From assembly GCF_001570365.1 (NCBI RefSeq), contig NZ_BBYK01000064.1:57646-121645 (forward strand): 64,000 bases of DNA, written 5' to 3'. How positions within the stretch are numbered: the stretch's first letter is position 1; every line of letters begins with the position of its first letter. Under the pieces are notes generated by a model. The model had not been told where the DNA came from. It searched no databases and worked only from the letters and a program-made list of their open reading frames with translations. Both the position numbers and the translations under genes were made by a program. Positions 8,218 to 16,602 of the stretch are shown here, in pieces. This stretch comes from Microtetraspora fusca. GTDB taxonomy: Bacteria > Actinomycetota > Actinomycetes > Streptosporangiales > Streptosporangiaceae.

Positions 8218-9465
8218 ATGCGACGATCTCTGCGTCGGCTCGGCGCCGACTCCGCCTACCTGCTGCTGGGCTTGCCCCTCGCGGTCGCCGTCTTCTGCGT
8301 GCTCATCGTCGGAATCTCGGCCGGCCTGGGGATGGCGGTGACGGTGATCGGCATCCCGCTGCTCGCCCTCACCCTGCTCGGGGTTCGCACCTTCGGCGAC
8401 ATCGAGCGGGTGCGGATCAGCGGCGTGCTCCGCAAGCCGGTGTCCCGGCCGCGCTACCCGGAGGCGCCCGCGGGCGCCGGCTGGCTGCGCCGTACGGCCA
8501 ACCCGATCCTGAGCGGCCAGTCCTGGCTGGACGCGCTGCACGCGTTCCTGATCTTCCCTGTGGCGATCGTGACGTTCGTCGTGACCATCGTCTGGTGGGC
8601 GACCGCGCTTTTCGGCCTGCTGTACCCCCTCTACGGCTCGATCACCTCCAGCATCCCGGGCAACCACCAGCTCCCCGAGCTGCTCGGGTTCGGCACGGGA
8701 TACGCCGTCGACAGCGTCTTCTACGTCATCGTCGGGCTCGTCTTCGCGATCACCCTCGTCCCGGTCATGCGGGGCTGCGCCGTACTGCAGGCGTCGCTGG
8801 GCCGGACGCTGCTGAGCGGGGTGGCGGAGCTGCAGGAGCGCATCGAGGGGCTGACCCAGGGCCGCAACGCCGCCGTCCACGCCGAGGCGGACGCGCTGCG
8901 CCGGCTGGAGCGCGACATCCACGACGGGCCGCAGCAGCGCCTGGTGCACCTGGCGATGGAGCTGTCCCGGGCGCAGCGGGAGCTGCAGCGGGACGCGAGC
9001 GCGGCGCACGAGACCATCGGCCAGGCCATCACCGCGACCCGGGAGACCCTCGACGAGCTGCGGGCGCTCTCACGCGGCATCGCCCCGCCGATCCTCGCCG
9101 ACCGGGGGCTGGCCCCTGCGCTGGCCGCCCTGGCGAGCCGCTGCACCGTGCCGGTGGAGCTGGACGTGCAGGTCGAGGAGCGGTTCCCGGCGCTGGTGGA
9201 GAACACCGTCTACTTCCTGACCGCCGAGGCGCTCACCAACGTGGCCAAGCACAGCCGGGCCACCATCTGCTCGGTGACCCTCACCAGGGTCGGGGACTCG
9301 CTGCTGCTCACCATCGGCGACGACGGGGTCGGCGGCGCGCACGTCGCCAAGGGGCACGGCCTGGCCGGCCTGGCCGACCGGGTCCGCGTCGTCGAGGGTG
9401 AGCTGACCGTCAACTCGCCGGCCGGTGGGCCGACGCTGATCGTCGCGGAGGTGCCGTGCGCGTAG
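8218..9465 (+). CDS. Sensor histidine kinase with N-terminal membrane 'sensor' domain
   Basis: A 415-residue NarL-type (HPK7) histidine kinase. The first ~200 residues contain paired hydrophobic segments (YLLLGLPLAVAVFCVLIVGI, FLIFPVAIVTFVVTIVWWA, FYVIVGLVFAITLVPVM) of the actinobacterial 'putative sensor' membrane domain. A short coiled helix leads to the HisKA_3 dimerisation motif LERDIHDGPQQRLV, with phospho-accepting His near residue 235. The HATPase domain (EALTNVAKHS, GDDGVGG, GLAGLADRV) ends the protein. ATG 8218 was chosen over the upstream GTG 8128 because 8128 lies before the palindrome. Its stop overlaps the regulator gene by ten bases. The stimulus is unknown; cell-envelope stress is common for this architecture. 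Confidence 0.92.
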   Translation: MRRSLRRLGADSAYLLLGLPLAVAVFCVLIVGISAGLGMAVTVIGIPLLALTLLGVRTFGDIERVRISGVLRKPVSRPRYPEAPAGAGWLRRTANPILSGQSWLDALHAFLIFPVAIVTFVVTIVWWATALFGLLYPLYGSITSSIPGNHQLPELLGFGTGYAVDSVFYVIVGLVFAITLVPVMRGCAVLQASLGRTLLSGVAELQERIEGLTQGRNAAVHAEADALRRLERDIHDGPQQRLVHLAMELSRAQRELQRDASAAHETIGQAITATRETLDELRALSRGIAPPILADRGLAPALAALASRCTVPVELDVQVEERFPALVENTVYFLTAEALTNVAKHSRATICSVTLTRVGDSLLLTIGDDGVGGAHVAKGHGLAGLADRVRVVEGELTVNSPAGGPTLIVAEVPCA

Positions 9466-10103
9466 TCGTGGCGGATGACGCCGTCCTGATCCGGGAGGGC
9501 CTGGTCCGCCTTCTGGAGGAGTTCGGCTGTGAGGTGGTGGCGGCGGTCGGCACGGGCGTGGATCTCGTGCGGGCCGTCGTCGAGCACCGGCCGGACGTCT
9601 CCGTCGTGGACGTGCGGATGCCGCCGTCCTTCACGGACGAGGGGCTGCGGGCCGCGGTCGAGGCCCGGCAGAAGGTGCCCGGCGCGCCGGTGCTGATCCT
9701 CTCCCAGTACGTCGAGGTCTCCTACGCCGACGACCTGCTGGCCGACGCCCGGGGCGCGGTCGGCTACCTGCTGAAGGACCGGGTCGTGGACGTCGAGGAG
9801 TTCATGGAGGGGCTGCGCCGGGTCGCCGGGGGCGGCACCGTCTTCGACCCGCAGGTGGTCGCCCAGCTCATGGTGCGCCGCCGCAGGGACGACCCCCTGG
9901 TCTCGCTCACCCCGCGCGAGCGCGAGGTGCTCGCCCTGATGGCGGAGGGCAGGTCCAACCCGGCGATCAGCCGCCAGCTCGTGGTCACCGAGGGCGCGGT
10001 CGAGAAGCACGTGCGCGGCATCTTCCAGAAGCTCGGCCTGTACGCCGAGGACACCGACCAGCACCGCCGTGTCCTGGCGGTGCTGGCCTACCTGCGCTCC
10101 TGA
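9456..10103 (+). CDS. LuxR/NarL-family response regulator
   Basis: A 215-residue two-component response regulator. The receiver has the acidic pair VADD at the start, phospho-accepting Asp near residue 52 (VVDVRMPP) and the conserved Lys in GYLLKDR. The C-terminal LuxR helix-turn-helix is LTPREREVLALMAEG followed by VTEGAVEKHVRGIFQKLGL. GTG 9456 lies within the end of the kinase gene, so the pair is translationally coupled. I infer binding to the palindrome at 8136-8165 and autoregulation. Confidence 0.94.
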   Translation: MRVVVADDAVLIREGLVRLLEEFGCEVVAAVGTGVDLVRAVVEHRPDVSVVDVRMPPSFTDEGLRAAVEARQKVPGAPVLILSQYVEVSYADDLLADARGAVGYLLKDRVVDVEEFMEGLRRVAGGGTVFDPQVVAQLMVRRRRDDPLVSLTPREREVLALMAEGRSNPAISRQLVVTEGAVEKHVRGIFQKLGLYAEDTDQHRRVLAVLAYLRS

Positions 10104-10109
10104 GCCGCG

Positions 10110-10565
10110 TCAGGCGTGTACGGCCGAGGGCGTGGCGCGGACGGCTCCCTTGGCGAGCGCCCGTGCCCGGTGGACCAGGACGGCGGCGACGCCGAGGATG
10201 GTGACGCCCACGAGGGAGTGGAACCCGAGGACGATCAGCCCGCCCGTGGTGCTCCGTTCGTCGGTGTGCCCGGCCATCTCGGCGAGCGAGAAGATGACGA
10301 AGAGCTGGACCGCGATCAGTGCGAACGGCGTGATCGACAGGGTGACCAGCCGGGCACCGGCCCGGGCGATCGCCGCGACGATCGTGGTCAGCAGGGACAG
10401 CAGCGGGACGACCATCTCGCCGACCATGATGTGGTAGTCGATCAACGCGCCCTCTGTTCCCGGCAGGGGTGCGGGCCGCTCGAACGCGCCGAACGTGACG
10501 AGATAGAAAAGGGCGAGCACGGTGACCAACTGAACCACCGTGAAGCCGTAGTAGACCTTGCGCAT
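10110..10565 (-). CDS. Four-helix membrane protein of unknown function (DUF6220-like)
   Basis: A 151-residue integral membrane protein with four predicted helices: VVQLVTVLALFYLVTFGAF, MVVPLLSLLTTIVAAIARAG, PFALIAVQLFVIFSLAEMAG and GLIVLGFHSLVGVTILGVAA. The layout and the short extracytoplasmic loop after helix 1 resemble the small actinobacterial family DUF6220; this assignment is from memory. The start ATG 10565 has GAGGAG upstream. It is convergent with the response-regulator gene, six bases apart. No enzymatic motif is visible. Confidence 0.75.
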   Translation of the reverse strand: MRKVYYGFTVVQLVTVLALFYLVTFGAFERPAPLPGTEGALIDYHIMVGEMVVPLLSLLTTIVAAIARAGARLVTLSITPFALIAVQLFVIFSLAEMAGHTDERSTTGGLIVLGFHSLVGVTILGVAAVLVHRARALAKGAVRATPSAVHA

Positions 10566-10705
10566 GGGGCTCCTCGGATGAGTGGAACGGGCCCCGGGGG
10601 TTTGTGGACGGGGCGATCACGCTCATCCTGCGCCGTGCCGCGTCCCGTGCGCACGGGACCGGCGCCCCTGCGGTCCGGGAAGGACGCCCGGCCGTCTCGG
10701 GACCG

Positions 10706-12259
10706 CTACGGCCGCCTGGCGGCCCGTCCGGGGAGGAGCAGGGCCCACAGCGCGCCCGCGGCGCACAGCACCGCGGTGATCAGGAAGATCTCGCTGTACT
10801 CCGTGTGCAGCGCGGTGTGCACCTTGGCCGTGTACTCGGCGAGCCTCCGGGCGTACTCGGCGGCGTCCACCCCGATCGGGAGCGGCGTGTCGAGGTGGGC
10901 GGTGAGCGACTGGAACCGGTGGAAGCCCCACGCGGACAGCGCGGCCACCCCCAGCAGCATGCCCATCATCCGGGCCACCACGACCGCCGCCGAGGCGACG
11001 CCGTGCCGCGCGGACGGCACGACCCGCAGCACCGCCGAGGACACCGGCGCGACGACCAGGCCGAGCCCAAGCCCCGCGACGACCAGGTCGACGTCCATGC
11101 GCGAGCCCGCCGCGGCGAGGTCCAGCGGCCACTGGGAGATCCGCACGTAGCCGACGGCGGCGACGGCGAGGCCGCACGCGGCGATCGCGCGCTCGCCGAA
11201 CCTCCCCGCCAGCAGGCCGCCGAGCAGCGCGGCGACGGCGAGCGCGACGAGGAACCGGGTCAGGACGAGCGCGCCGCCCACCGTGTCCAGGCCGAGCAGG
11301 GTCTGCGCGGTGAACTGCACGTCTACCAACGTGACCAGCAGCGCCGCGCCCGCGAGGAAACTGACGCCGAGAGTCGCGATCACCGGTCGCCGCGCCGTCC
11401 CCGACAGGTCGAGCAGCCGGACCGGAGAGCGGGCCTCCCAGACGGCGAACGCCGCCGCCGCGACCAGCCCGGCCACCAGGCACGGCACGCCCCACGGCGG
11501 GAGCACGCCGCGGTCCGGCGAGGGGTTGTACAGCCCGGCGACGAGCAGCCCGAGGGCCGCGGCGAGGAGCAGACCGCCGGTGACGTCGACCCTGGCCCCG
11601 CCGTACGGCGCCCGCCCGCCGGGGACGCCGCGCTGGACGGCCACCGCGGCGAGCGCGGCCAGCGGGATGTTGACCCAGAAGATGAGCCGCCACCCGCCGG
11701 TCGGCAGGCCCAGCCAGGCCGTACCGGCGGGGATCAGCGAGGCGAGGGCCACGCCGTACAGGGGGCCGAGGACGCTGCCGAGCTCCTGCGCGGCGCCCAC
11801 CGCGCCCAGCGCCACGGGGCGGGAGCGCTCCTCCCACAGGTCGCCGATGAGCGCCATCGTGATCGGGAGCAGCGCGCCTCCCGCGACGCCCTGGAGCCCG
11901 CGGCCCGCCACCAGCATGGGCACGTCCCCGGCCAGCGCGGTGACCAGCGAGCCGGCGGCGAACCCGGCCAGGCAGGCGTGGATGAGGGGCCGCCTGCCGT
12001 ACCGGTCGGACAGCCCGCCGAGCAGCGGCATCGCGGCGACGTAGCCGAGCAGGAACCCGGTCACGATCGGCGTGGCCCGCTCCAGGTGGTTCAGCGGGAC
12101 CCCGGCGTCCCTGGCGACGTCGATGAGCACGGTGACCACGACGTACGCGTCGAGCGCGGCGAGCAGCACGGCGGTGCCGCCGACACCGAGCGCGATCCTG
12201 CGGGCGGCGGACGCGGGGGCGGCGGCGGGCACGGCGTCCGGCGAGGGGGAGGCGGTCAT
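10706..12259 (-). CDS. P55-like major facilitator superfamily exporter (DHA2 type)
   Basis: A 517-residue MFS transporter with about 14 hydrophobic helices. MFS motif A is [11 protein letters not shown] in the 2-3 loop, and the [15 protein letters not shown] segment is typical of DHA2 drug:proton antiporters. The gene begins four bases after the stop of an LprG-like lipoprotein gene. In Mycobacterium the same pair (lprG-Rv1410c/P55) exports triacylglycerides and lipoglycans to the outer envelope and affects drug susceptibility. The same job here is an inference from family and gene order, not from substrate-specific residues. The C-terminal ~80 residues include a large loop ([19 protein letters not shown]) before the last helix, also a P55-like trait. 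Confidence 0.88.
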   Translation of the reverse strand: MTASPSPDAVPAAAPASAARRIALGVGGTAVLLAALDAYVVVTVLIDVARDAGVPLNHLERATPIVTGFLLGYVAAMPLLGGLSDRYGRRPLIHACLAGFAAGSLVTALAGDVPMLVAGRGLQGVAGGALLPITMALIGDLWEERSRPVALGAVGAAQELGSVLGPLYGVALASLIPAGTAWLGLPTGGWRLIFWVNIPLAALAAVAVQRGVPGGRAPYGGARVDVTGGLLLAAALGLLVAGLYNPSPDRGVLPPWGVPCLVAGLVAAAAFAVWEARSPVRLLDLSGTARRPVIATLGVSFLAGAALLVTLVDVQFTAQTLLGLDTVGGALVLTRFLVALAVAALLGGLLAGRFGERAIAACGLAVAAVGYVRISQWPLDLAAAGSRMDVDLVVAGLGLGLVVAPVSSAVLRVVPSARHGVASAAVVVARMMGMLLGVAALSAWGFHRFQSLTAHLDTPLPIGVDAAEYARRLAEYTAKVHTALHTEYSEIFLITAVLCAAGALWALLLPGRAARRP

Positions 12260-12263
12260 GTGG

Positions 12264-12935
12264 TCAGGACACCGGCGGCTTGATCGTCACCGGCGCGTCG
12301 TAGTCGGCGAGGTTCACGACGACCTTGCCTCCGGTGAGCGGGAGGTCCATCTTGAGCAGCCGTCCGGTGGCCTTGTCGAGCCAGACGGTGCCGTTGACGC
12401 CCTGCGCGATGCCGGGGATCAGCTTGGCCAGGATCTGCTGGGAGAGCGTGACCGGGACGCGGTAGGCCTCCGTGCCCGCGATCTTCTCGACGCCCTCGGT
12501 CCGCGCGTCGGTGGCGCCGGACAGCAGCGCGGGAAGCCCGGTCAGCACGGCGGAGGGGTCGTAGATCGCGGCGAGCTCCTCGCGGGTCATCCGCTGGAAG
12601 CCGCCGGTCGGGCCCTTGAAGTGGACCGCGTCCCCGACCAGGACGAACTCCAGCTCCTGGAGTGAGCCCATGATGTCGATCTGGAGGGTGCCCTTCGCGT
12701 CGCCCTCCTTGGTGAGGCTGCCCTCGGCGTGCTTGACCGATACGGACGGCTTGCCCTCGGTCTCGATGGTGAACCCGACGGTCTTGACCGCCGCCATCGC
12801 CGTGGCGGCCTTCTTCATCAGGTCGGGTCCGGCGGGCAGGCCGGCCTCCGCCGACCCGCCGCACGCCGGCACCAGGAGGACGGCGAGGGCGAGCCAGACG
12901 GCGCCTGCCAGGCGTCGTGTCAGGAGTCTTGTCAC
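12264..12935 (-). CDS. lprG: LprG/LppX-family lipoprotein
   Basis: A 223-residue secreted lipoprotein. The signal peptide is [20 protein letters not shown] followed by the lipobox LVPAC, giving acylation at the Cys near residue 25. The mature part ([40 protein letters not shown]) matches the LppX_LprAFG half-barrel that carries triacylated lipids in a hydrophobic cavity. The frame is open from 13037, but GTG 12935 begins exactly at a proper signal peptide. The MFS exporter follows in the same operon, as in mycobacteria. Likely job: periplasmic lipid carrier for that exporter. Confidence 0.88.
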   Translation of the reverse strand: MTRLLTRRLAGAVWLALAVLLVPACGGSAEAGLPAGPDLMKKAATAMAAVKTVGFTIETEGKPSVSVKHAEGSLTKEGDAKGTLQIDIMGSLQELEFVLVGDAVHFKGPTGGFQRMTREELAAIYDPSAVLTGLPALLSGATDARTEGVEKIAGTEAYRVPVTLSQQILAKLIPGIAQGVNGTVWLDKATGRLLKMDLPLTGGKVVVNLADYDAPVTIKPPVS

Positions 12936-13056
12936 AGGCGGATCGTAGCGATCGGGGCCCCGCCCGGCGCAGCGTCGCGACGTATCGGTTTGGCACCATG
13001 ACCCAGGGCGGCCGGGCATTTCCGGCGTATGGCACACGCCGGGCGGGCGGCAGAGG

Positions 13057-13542
13057 TCAGGAGGCCTTTCCGGCGCGGACCCGCTGGAGGTGGTCCACGA
13101 TCGGGGCGTAGATCGTCTCCAGGGCGGTGACCTGGTCGGCGGTGAGCCGGTCGATGAAGTGGTGGCGCACGCTCGCCACGTGGTCCCACGCGACCCGCTG
13201 GATGGTCTCCCAGCCCAGACCGGTGAGCACGGCGAACATGCCGCGCCGGTCGTCCTCGCAGTGCTCCCTGGTCACCAGCCCGGCCGCCTCCATGCGCGAA
13301 ATCTGGTGCGAGAGCCTGCTGCGCGACTGCACGGTGGCGTCGGCGAGGTCGCTCATGCGCATCCGGTGCCGGGGGCTCTCCGAGAGGTTGACCAGGATCT
13401 CGTAGTCGTTCAGCGACAGACCGGCCTCATGGAGCTCGCGGTCGAGCTGGTGGGACAGCAGCCGGTGAACGGTCAGGTGCGCGCGCCAGGCCCGCTGCTC
13501 CTGAGAGCTGAGCCAGCGAGGGTCGTCCATGCCGACCAGCAT
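13057..13542 (-). CDS. MarR-family transcriptional regulator
   Basis: A 161-residue winged-helix regulator. The core is NDYEILVNLSESPRHRMRMSDLADAT, recognition helix region SRSRLSHQISRMEAAGLVTRE, and the wing CEDDRRGMFAVLTGLGWETI. The start is ATG 13542 or ATG 13530; neither has a clear ribosome binding site. The frame stays open well upstream but overlaps the next gene there, so the long form is rejected. It is 121 bases upstream of the lprG start on the same strand, so it may control the lipoprotein-exporter pair (inference). Confidence 0.9.
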   Translation of the reverse strand: MLVGMDDPRWLSSQEQRAWRAHLTVHRLLSHQLDRELHEAGLSLNDYEILVNLSESPRHRMRMSDLADATVQSRSRLSHQISRMEAAGLVTREHCEDDRRGMFAVLTGLGWETIQRVAWDHVASVRHHFIDRLTADQVTALETIYAPIVDHLQRVRAGKAS

Positions 13543-13607
13543 AAGATCACGCCGCCGCGGCGTGTCCTGCGACGACGGCGCACGCGGTGCGACCCGGGGC
13601 GTGGGGG

Positions 13608-14270
13608 TCACACCCGGGCGGCGGCGGCCCGGCCGCCGAGGAGCCGCAGCCGGGCGGGGCTGTCGGTGATCGCGCCCGCGATGACGCTGCCCGCCGTCCA
13701 TTCGAGCAGGTGCCGGCCCTCCCACTCCAGGGCGGCGCCGTCGTCGAGCGGCAGGCCGGACAGGTCGGTCTCCCGCAGTCGGTCGAGGGTGAGCTCGCCC
13801 CGCTTCACCAGGGCCTCCTTGCGCACCCACTGCCGGATGAGCTTGCGGTTGTCCTGTCCCACCAGGCGGGCCTCGGCGGGGGTGAGCGCGATGGAGGCCA
13901 GGCTCTGGTCGGCCGGCCCCTCCGTGGCGTGCTCGGCGTCCACGCCGACCCGGCCGTGTCCCACCGCGGCGCACACGTACCCCCTGGTGTGGGACATGCT
14001 CACGGACAGGTCCGGCTCCTCCGCGAACCGCGGCCGGCCGTGCGGCCCGCCGCACTGCTCGCAGCTCTGCACCAGCGTGAGCAGGCAGGCGCGGGTGCCG
14101 AGGAACTCGGCCGCGCAGTGCCGTACGAGGAGGTGGGCGGCGACGAAGTCGAGCCGGTCCCGCTCGCGGGTGAAGCGGTCGGCCCGGGCGCGCTCGGCGT
14201 CGGTGAGCGTCCCCCCGACCATGTCGAGGACCTCGTCGGTGTGGCCGGCGAAGATCAGGGGGGAGCGCAC
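13608..14270 (-). CDS. 4'-phosphopantetheinyl transferase (Sfp type)
   Basis: A 220-residue PPTase that moves phosphopantetheine from CoA to the active Ser of carrier proteins. Signature motifs are all present: VSMSHTRGYVCAAVG, the Mg-binding GVDAE, and WVRKEALVKRGELTL. The length fits the Sfp/Gsp group that activates PKS/NRPS carriers. GTG 14270 is preceded by AAGGTGAGG. A four-Cys-like stretch SCEQCGGPHG near residue 70 is common in actinobacterial members. No carrier-protein gene is in the window, so its targets lie elsewhere. Confidence 0.93.
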   Translation of the reverse strand: MRSPLIFAGHTDEVLDMVGGTLTDAERARADRFTRERDRLDFVAAHLLVRHCAAEFLGTRACLLTLVQSCEQCGGPHGRPRFAEEPDLSVSMSHTRGYVCAAVGHGRVGVDAEHATEGPADQSLASIALTPAEARLVGQDNRKLIRQWVRKEALVKRGELTLDRLRETDLSGLPLDDGAALEWEGRHLLEWTAGSVIAGAITDSPARLRLLGGRAAAARV

Positions 14271-14419
14271 GGCCTCACCTTATTCGAGCATTGTGACCAA
14301 CGCGTAAATCGTAGGCCTCCTGTGGCCGCCCGAGGTCGTCGGCCCGGCAGGCACGGGAGCGGACCGGTCCCGTGCCGGCCAGGTGGTTGCGGGGGCCGCT
14401 TCCGGCCGGGCCGGAGGGG

Positions 14420-15811
14420 TCAGCCGAGCAGCCCGCCCATCCACGCCTCGATCTCGTCCGCGCGCCTGGGCAGGCCCACCGACATGAGACGCGCGCCGTC
14501 GGCGGTGATGACGAGGTCGTCCTCGATGCGCACACCGATGCCGCGCAGCTCGGGCGGCAGCGTGAGGTCGTCGGGCTGCAGATAGAGGCCGGGTTCCACG
14601 GTGAGCACCTGACCCTCCTCCAGCACGCCGTCGAGGTAGGCGTCCGCCCGCGCCGCCGCGCAGTCGTGGACGTCCAGGCCGAGCATGTGCCCGCTGCTGC
14701 AGAGGGTGTAGCGCCGGTAGAGGCCGCTTTCCAGGTCGGGGTCGGACAGTACGCCCCAGTCGTGCAGGCCCTCGGCGATCACGCGCATCGCGGCCTGGTG
14801 GAACTCGCGGAACCGGACGCCCGGACGCAGGGTCGCGATCGCCGCGTCCTGCGCCGCCAGGACGAGGTCGTACACCTGCCGCTGCAGCGGGCTGAACCGG
14901 CCGGACAGCGGCAGCGTGCGGGTGATGTCGGCGGTGTAGAGGTTGTCGCTCTCCACGCCCGCGTCCAGGAGCAGCAGCTCGTCGGGGTTCAACCGCCCGT
15001 CGTTGCGGATCCAGTGCAGCACGCAGGCGTGCGCGCCCGAGGCCACGATCGACTGGTAGCCGACCGCGTTGCCCTCCAACCGGGAGCGCAGCCCGAAGAC
15101 CCCCTCGATGTACCGCTCGCCGCGCGGGTGGGCGATCGCGGCGGGCAGCGCCCGGACCACGTCCTCGAAGCCGCGGGCGGTGGCGTCGACCGCGTGCTGC
15201 AGCTCCGCGACCTCCCACTCGTCCTTGATGAGCCGCATCTCGGCCAGGAACGCGGCGAACTCGCCGTCGCCCTCTCCGGGCGACACCAGGGCGTCGATCG
15301 AGCCGTCCCCGCCGCGCAGCACCCGTGCGGGCCCGGAGAGCGCGTCGGGCAGGCGGTCGATGTGGACGCACTCGATCTGGTAGAGCTCCTCGGCCTCGGT
15401 GAGGTCGGGCCGGCGGCCCACCCAGAACTCGCCGTACCGGCGGTCGCGGTAGAACTCCTGCCCCTCCGAGCGCGGCGACCTCGGCCTCATGAAGAGCCGC
15501 GCCGCGCCGGACGGCTCGACCACCAGCACGTTGTCCGGCTCCTGAGCCCCCGTCAGATACGTGAACGCGCTGTGCGAGCGGAACCGGTAGTCGTCGTCGT
15601 TGCTGCGGACCTTGAGCGTCCCGGAGGGGACGACCAGCCGCTCCCCGGGGAAGCGCGCGGCCAGCGCGGCCCGGCGCTTGGCGGTGTACGCGGCGAGGGG
15701 CAGCGGCTGCACGTCGGTCCGGGCGGTGTCGGCCCAGCCGGTCGTCATGAACTCCGCGAGGGCCTCGGTGACCGGAAGGTCGTGGCTTCCGGTGTTGAGC
15801 TTGTCCGTCAT
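14420..15811 (-). CDS. pepP: Xaa-Pro aminopeptidase (aminopeptidase P)
   Basis: A 463-residue M24B metallopeptidase that releases N-terminal residues preceding proline. It has the N-terminal creatinase-like domain (RRAALAARFPGERLVV, FTYLTGAQEPDNVLVV) and the pita-bread catalytic domain. The metal ligands are visible in order: Asp in LLLDAGVE, Asp in TADITRTLP, His in SSGHMLGLDVHD, Glu in VEPGLYL and Glu in GVRIEDDLVIT. ATG 15811 has GGAGA upstream. It is monocistronic; the upstream gap is AT-richer and probably holds its promoter. Confidence 0.95.
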   Translation of the reverse strand: MTDKLNTGSHDLPVTEALAEFMTTGWADTARTDVQPLPLAAYTAKRRAALAARFPGERLVVPSGTLKVRSNDDDYRFRSHSAFTYLTGAQEPDNVLVVEPSGAARLFMRPRSPRSEGQEFYRDRRYGEFWVGRRPDLTEAEELYQIECVHIDRLPDALSGPARVLRGGDGSIDALVSPGEGDGEFAAFLAEMRLIKDEWEVAELQHAVDATARGFEDVVRALPAAIAHPRGERYIEGVFGLRSRLEGNAVGYQSIVASGAHACVLHWIRNDGRLNPDELLLLDAGVESDNLYTADITRTLPLSGRFSPLQRQVYDLVLAAQDAAIATLRPGVRFREFHQAAMRVIAEGLHDWGVLSDPDLESGLYRRYTLCSSGHMLGLDVHDCAAARADAYLDGVLEEGQVLTVEPGLYLQPDDLTLPPELRGIGVRIEDDLVITADGARLMSVGLPRRADEIEAWMGGLLG

Positions 15812-16022
15812 CGTTGTCTCCGGGTGGCGGGCAATAGTGGTATTTCACACATTACTGATTCGGGTGGTCACCCGATTCTCCTCCACTCACGTCGGGGCGC
15901 TCTCCGCCAGGGGCCCCGTCCCGCCGTGATCCGCGCGTCCCTGATCCACGACGCGCATAGGGGGAGCCCGTCCAGGGCAATGGTGAGGGAAAACATGCCG
16001 GGCCGGAGCCGAGGTGGTGCCG

Positions 16023-16451
16023 ATGCTGATCAGAACAGTTCTGCGGCGCAAGGGTACGGACGTGGTGACCGTGCGGCCGGACGCCACGGTCACCGAACTG
16101 CTGGCCGTCCTGGGGGAGCGGAACATCGGGGCGGTGGTCGTCTCGGAGGACGGCCTGACCATCACCGGCATCGTCTCCGAACGCGACGTCGTGCGCCGGC
16201 TGGCCGACCGCGGCGCCGCGGTCCTCGACCTCCCCGTCTCCGCGATCATGACGTCTGTGGTCCACACCTGCACCCCCGAGGCGAACGTGGACGAGCTCCG
16301 CCGCACCATGACGAACCACCGCGTCCGGCACGTCCCGGTCGTACGGGAGGGGCGGCTCGTCGGCATCGTCAGCATCGGCGACGTCGTCAAGAGCAGCATC
16401 GACGAACTGGAGACGGAGAACGAGGCCCTGGTCGGCTACATCCGCGGCTGA
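16023..16451 (+). CDS. Two-CBS-domain protein
   Basis: A 142-residue protein consisting of a Bateman module: CBS1 from TVLRRKGTDVVTV to ERDVVRRLADRG and CBS2 from VSAIMTSVVHTC to GIVSIGDVVKSSI, ending in a short acidic helix. CBS pairs bind adenine nucleotides or S-adenosyl ligands. ATG 16023 was chosen over GTG 16014 because GAGGTGG at 16011-16017 is a well-placed ribosome binding site. Stand-alone proteins of this kind are often stress or energy sensors; the partner is unknown. A second, related CBS protein is at 51928. Confidence 0.9.
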   Translation: MLIRTVLRRKGTDVVTVRPDATVTELLAVLGERNIGAVVVSEDGLTITGIVSERDVVRRLADRGAAVLDLPVSAIMTSVVHTCTPEANVDELRRTMTNHRVRHVPVVREGRLVGIVSIGDVVKSSIDELETENEALVGYIRG

Positions 16452-16472
16452 CCGCCCCGATCGGAAAGGGGA

Positions 16473-16498
16473 AGGGGCCCGGCACGCGCCGGGCCCCT
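16473..16498 (+). terminator. Intrinsic terminator after the CBS gene
   Basis: AGGGGCCCGGC (16473-16483) pairs perfectly with GCCGGGCCCCT (16488-16498) around an ACGC loop, 21 bases after the stop, followed by the pyrimidine-rich cctcgtctc. Confidence 0.85.
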
Positions 16499-16564
16499 CC
16501 TCGTCTCACCGGACGGGAACCGGGGGCGTCTCGCGGACGCCCCCGGACCGTCCTCGCCTCCCGC

Positions 16565-16596
16565 CTCGCGGTCCGGCCGGGCGGCCGGACCGCGAG
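16565..16596 (-). terminator. Intrinsic terminator after the subtilase gene
   Basis: A perfect 14-bp stem (CTCGCGGTCCGGCC at 16565-16578 with GGCCGGACCGCGAG at 16583-16596) lies six bases past the stop of the minus-strand peptidase. With the hairpin at 16473 it separates two convergent genes. Confidence 0.85.
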
Positions 16597-16602
16597 CCGG
16601 CC

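Noticed and set aside
10604..12283. 559-codon frame on the + strand
   Set aside because: It is antisense to the MFS exporter; the product is rich in R, G, E and Q with no helices or domains.
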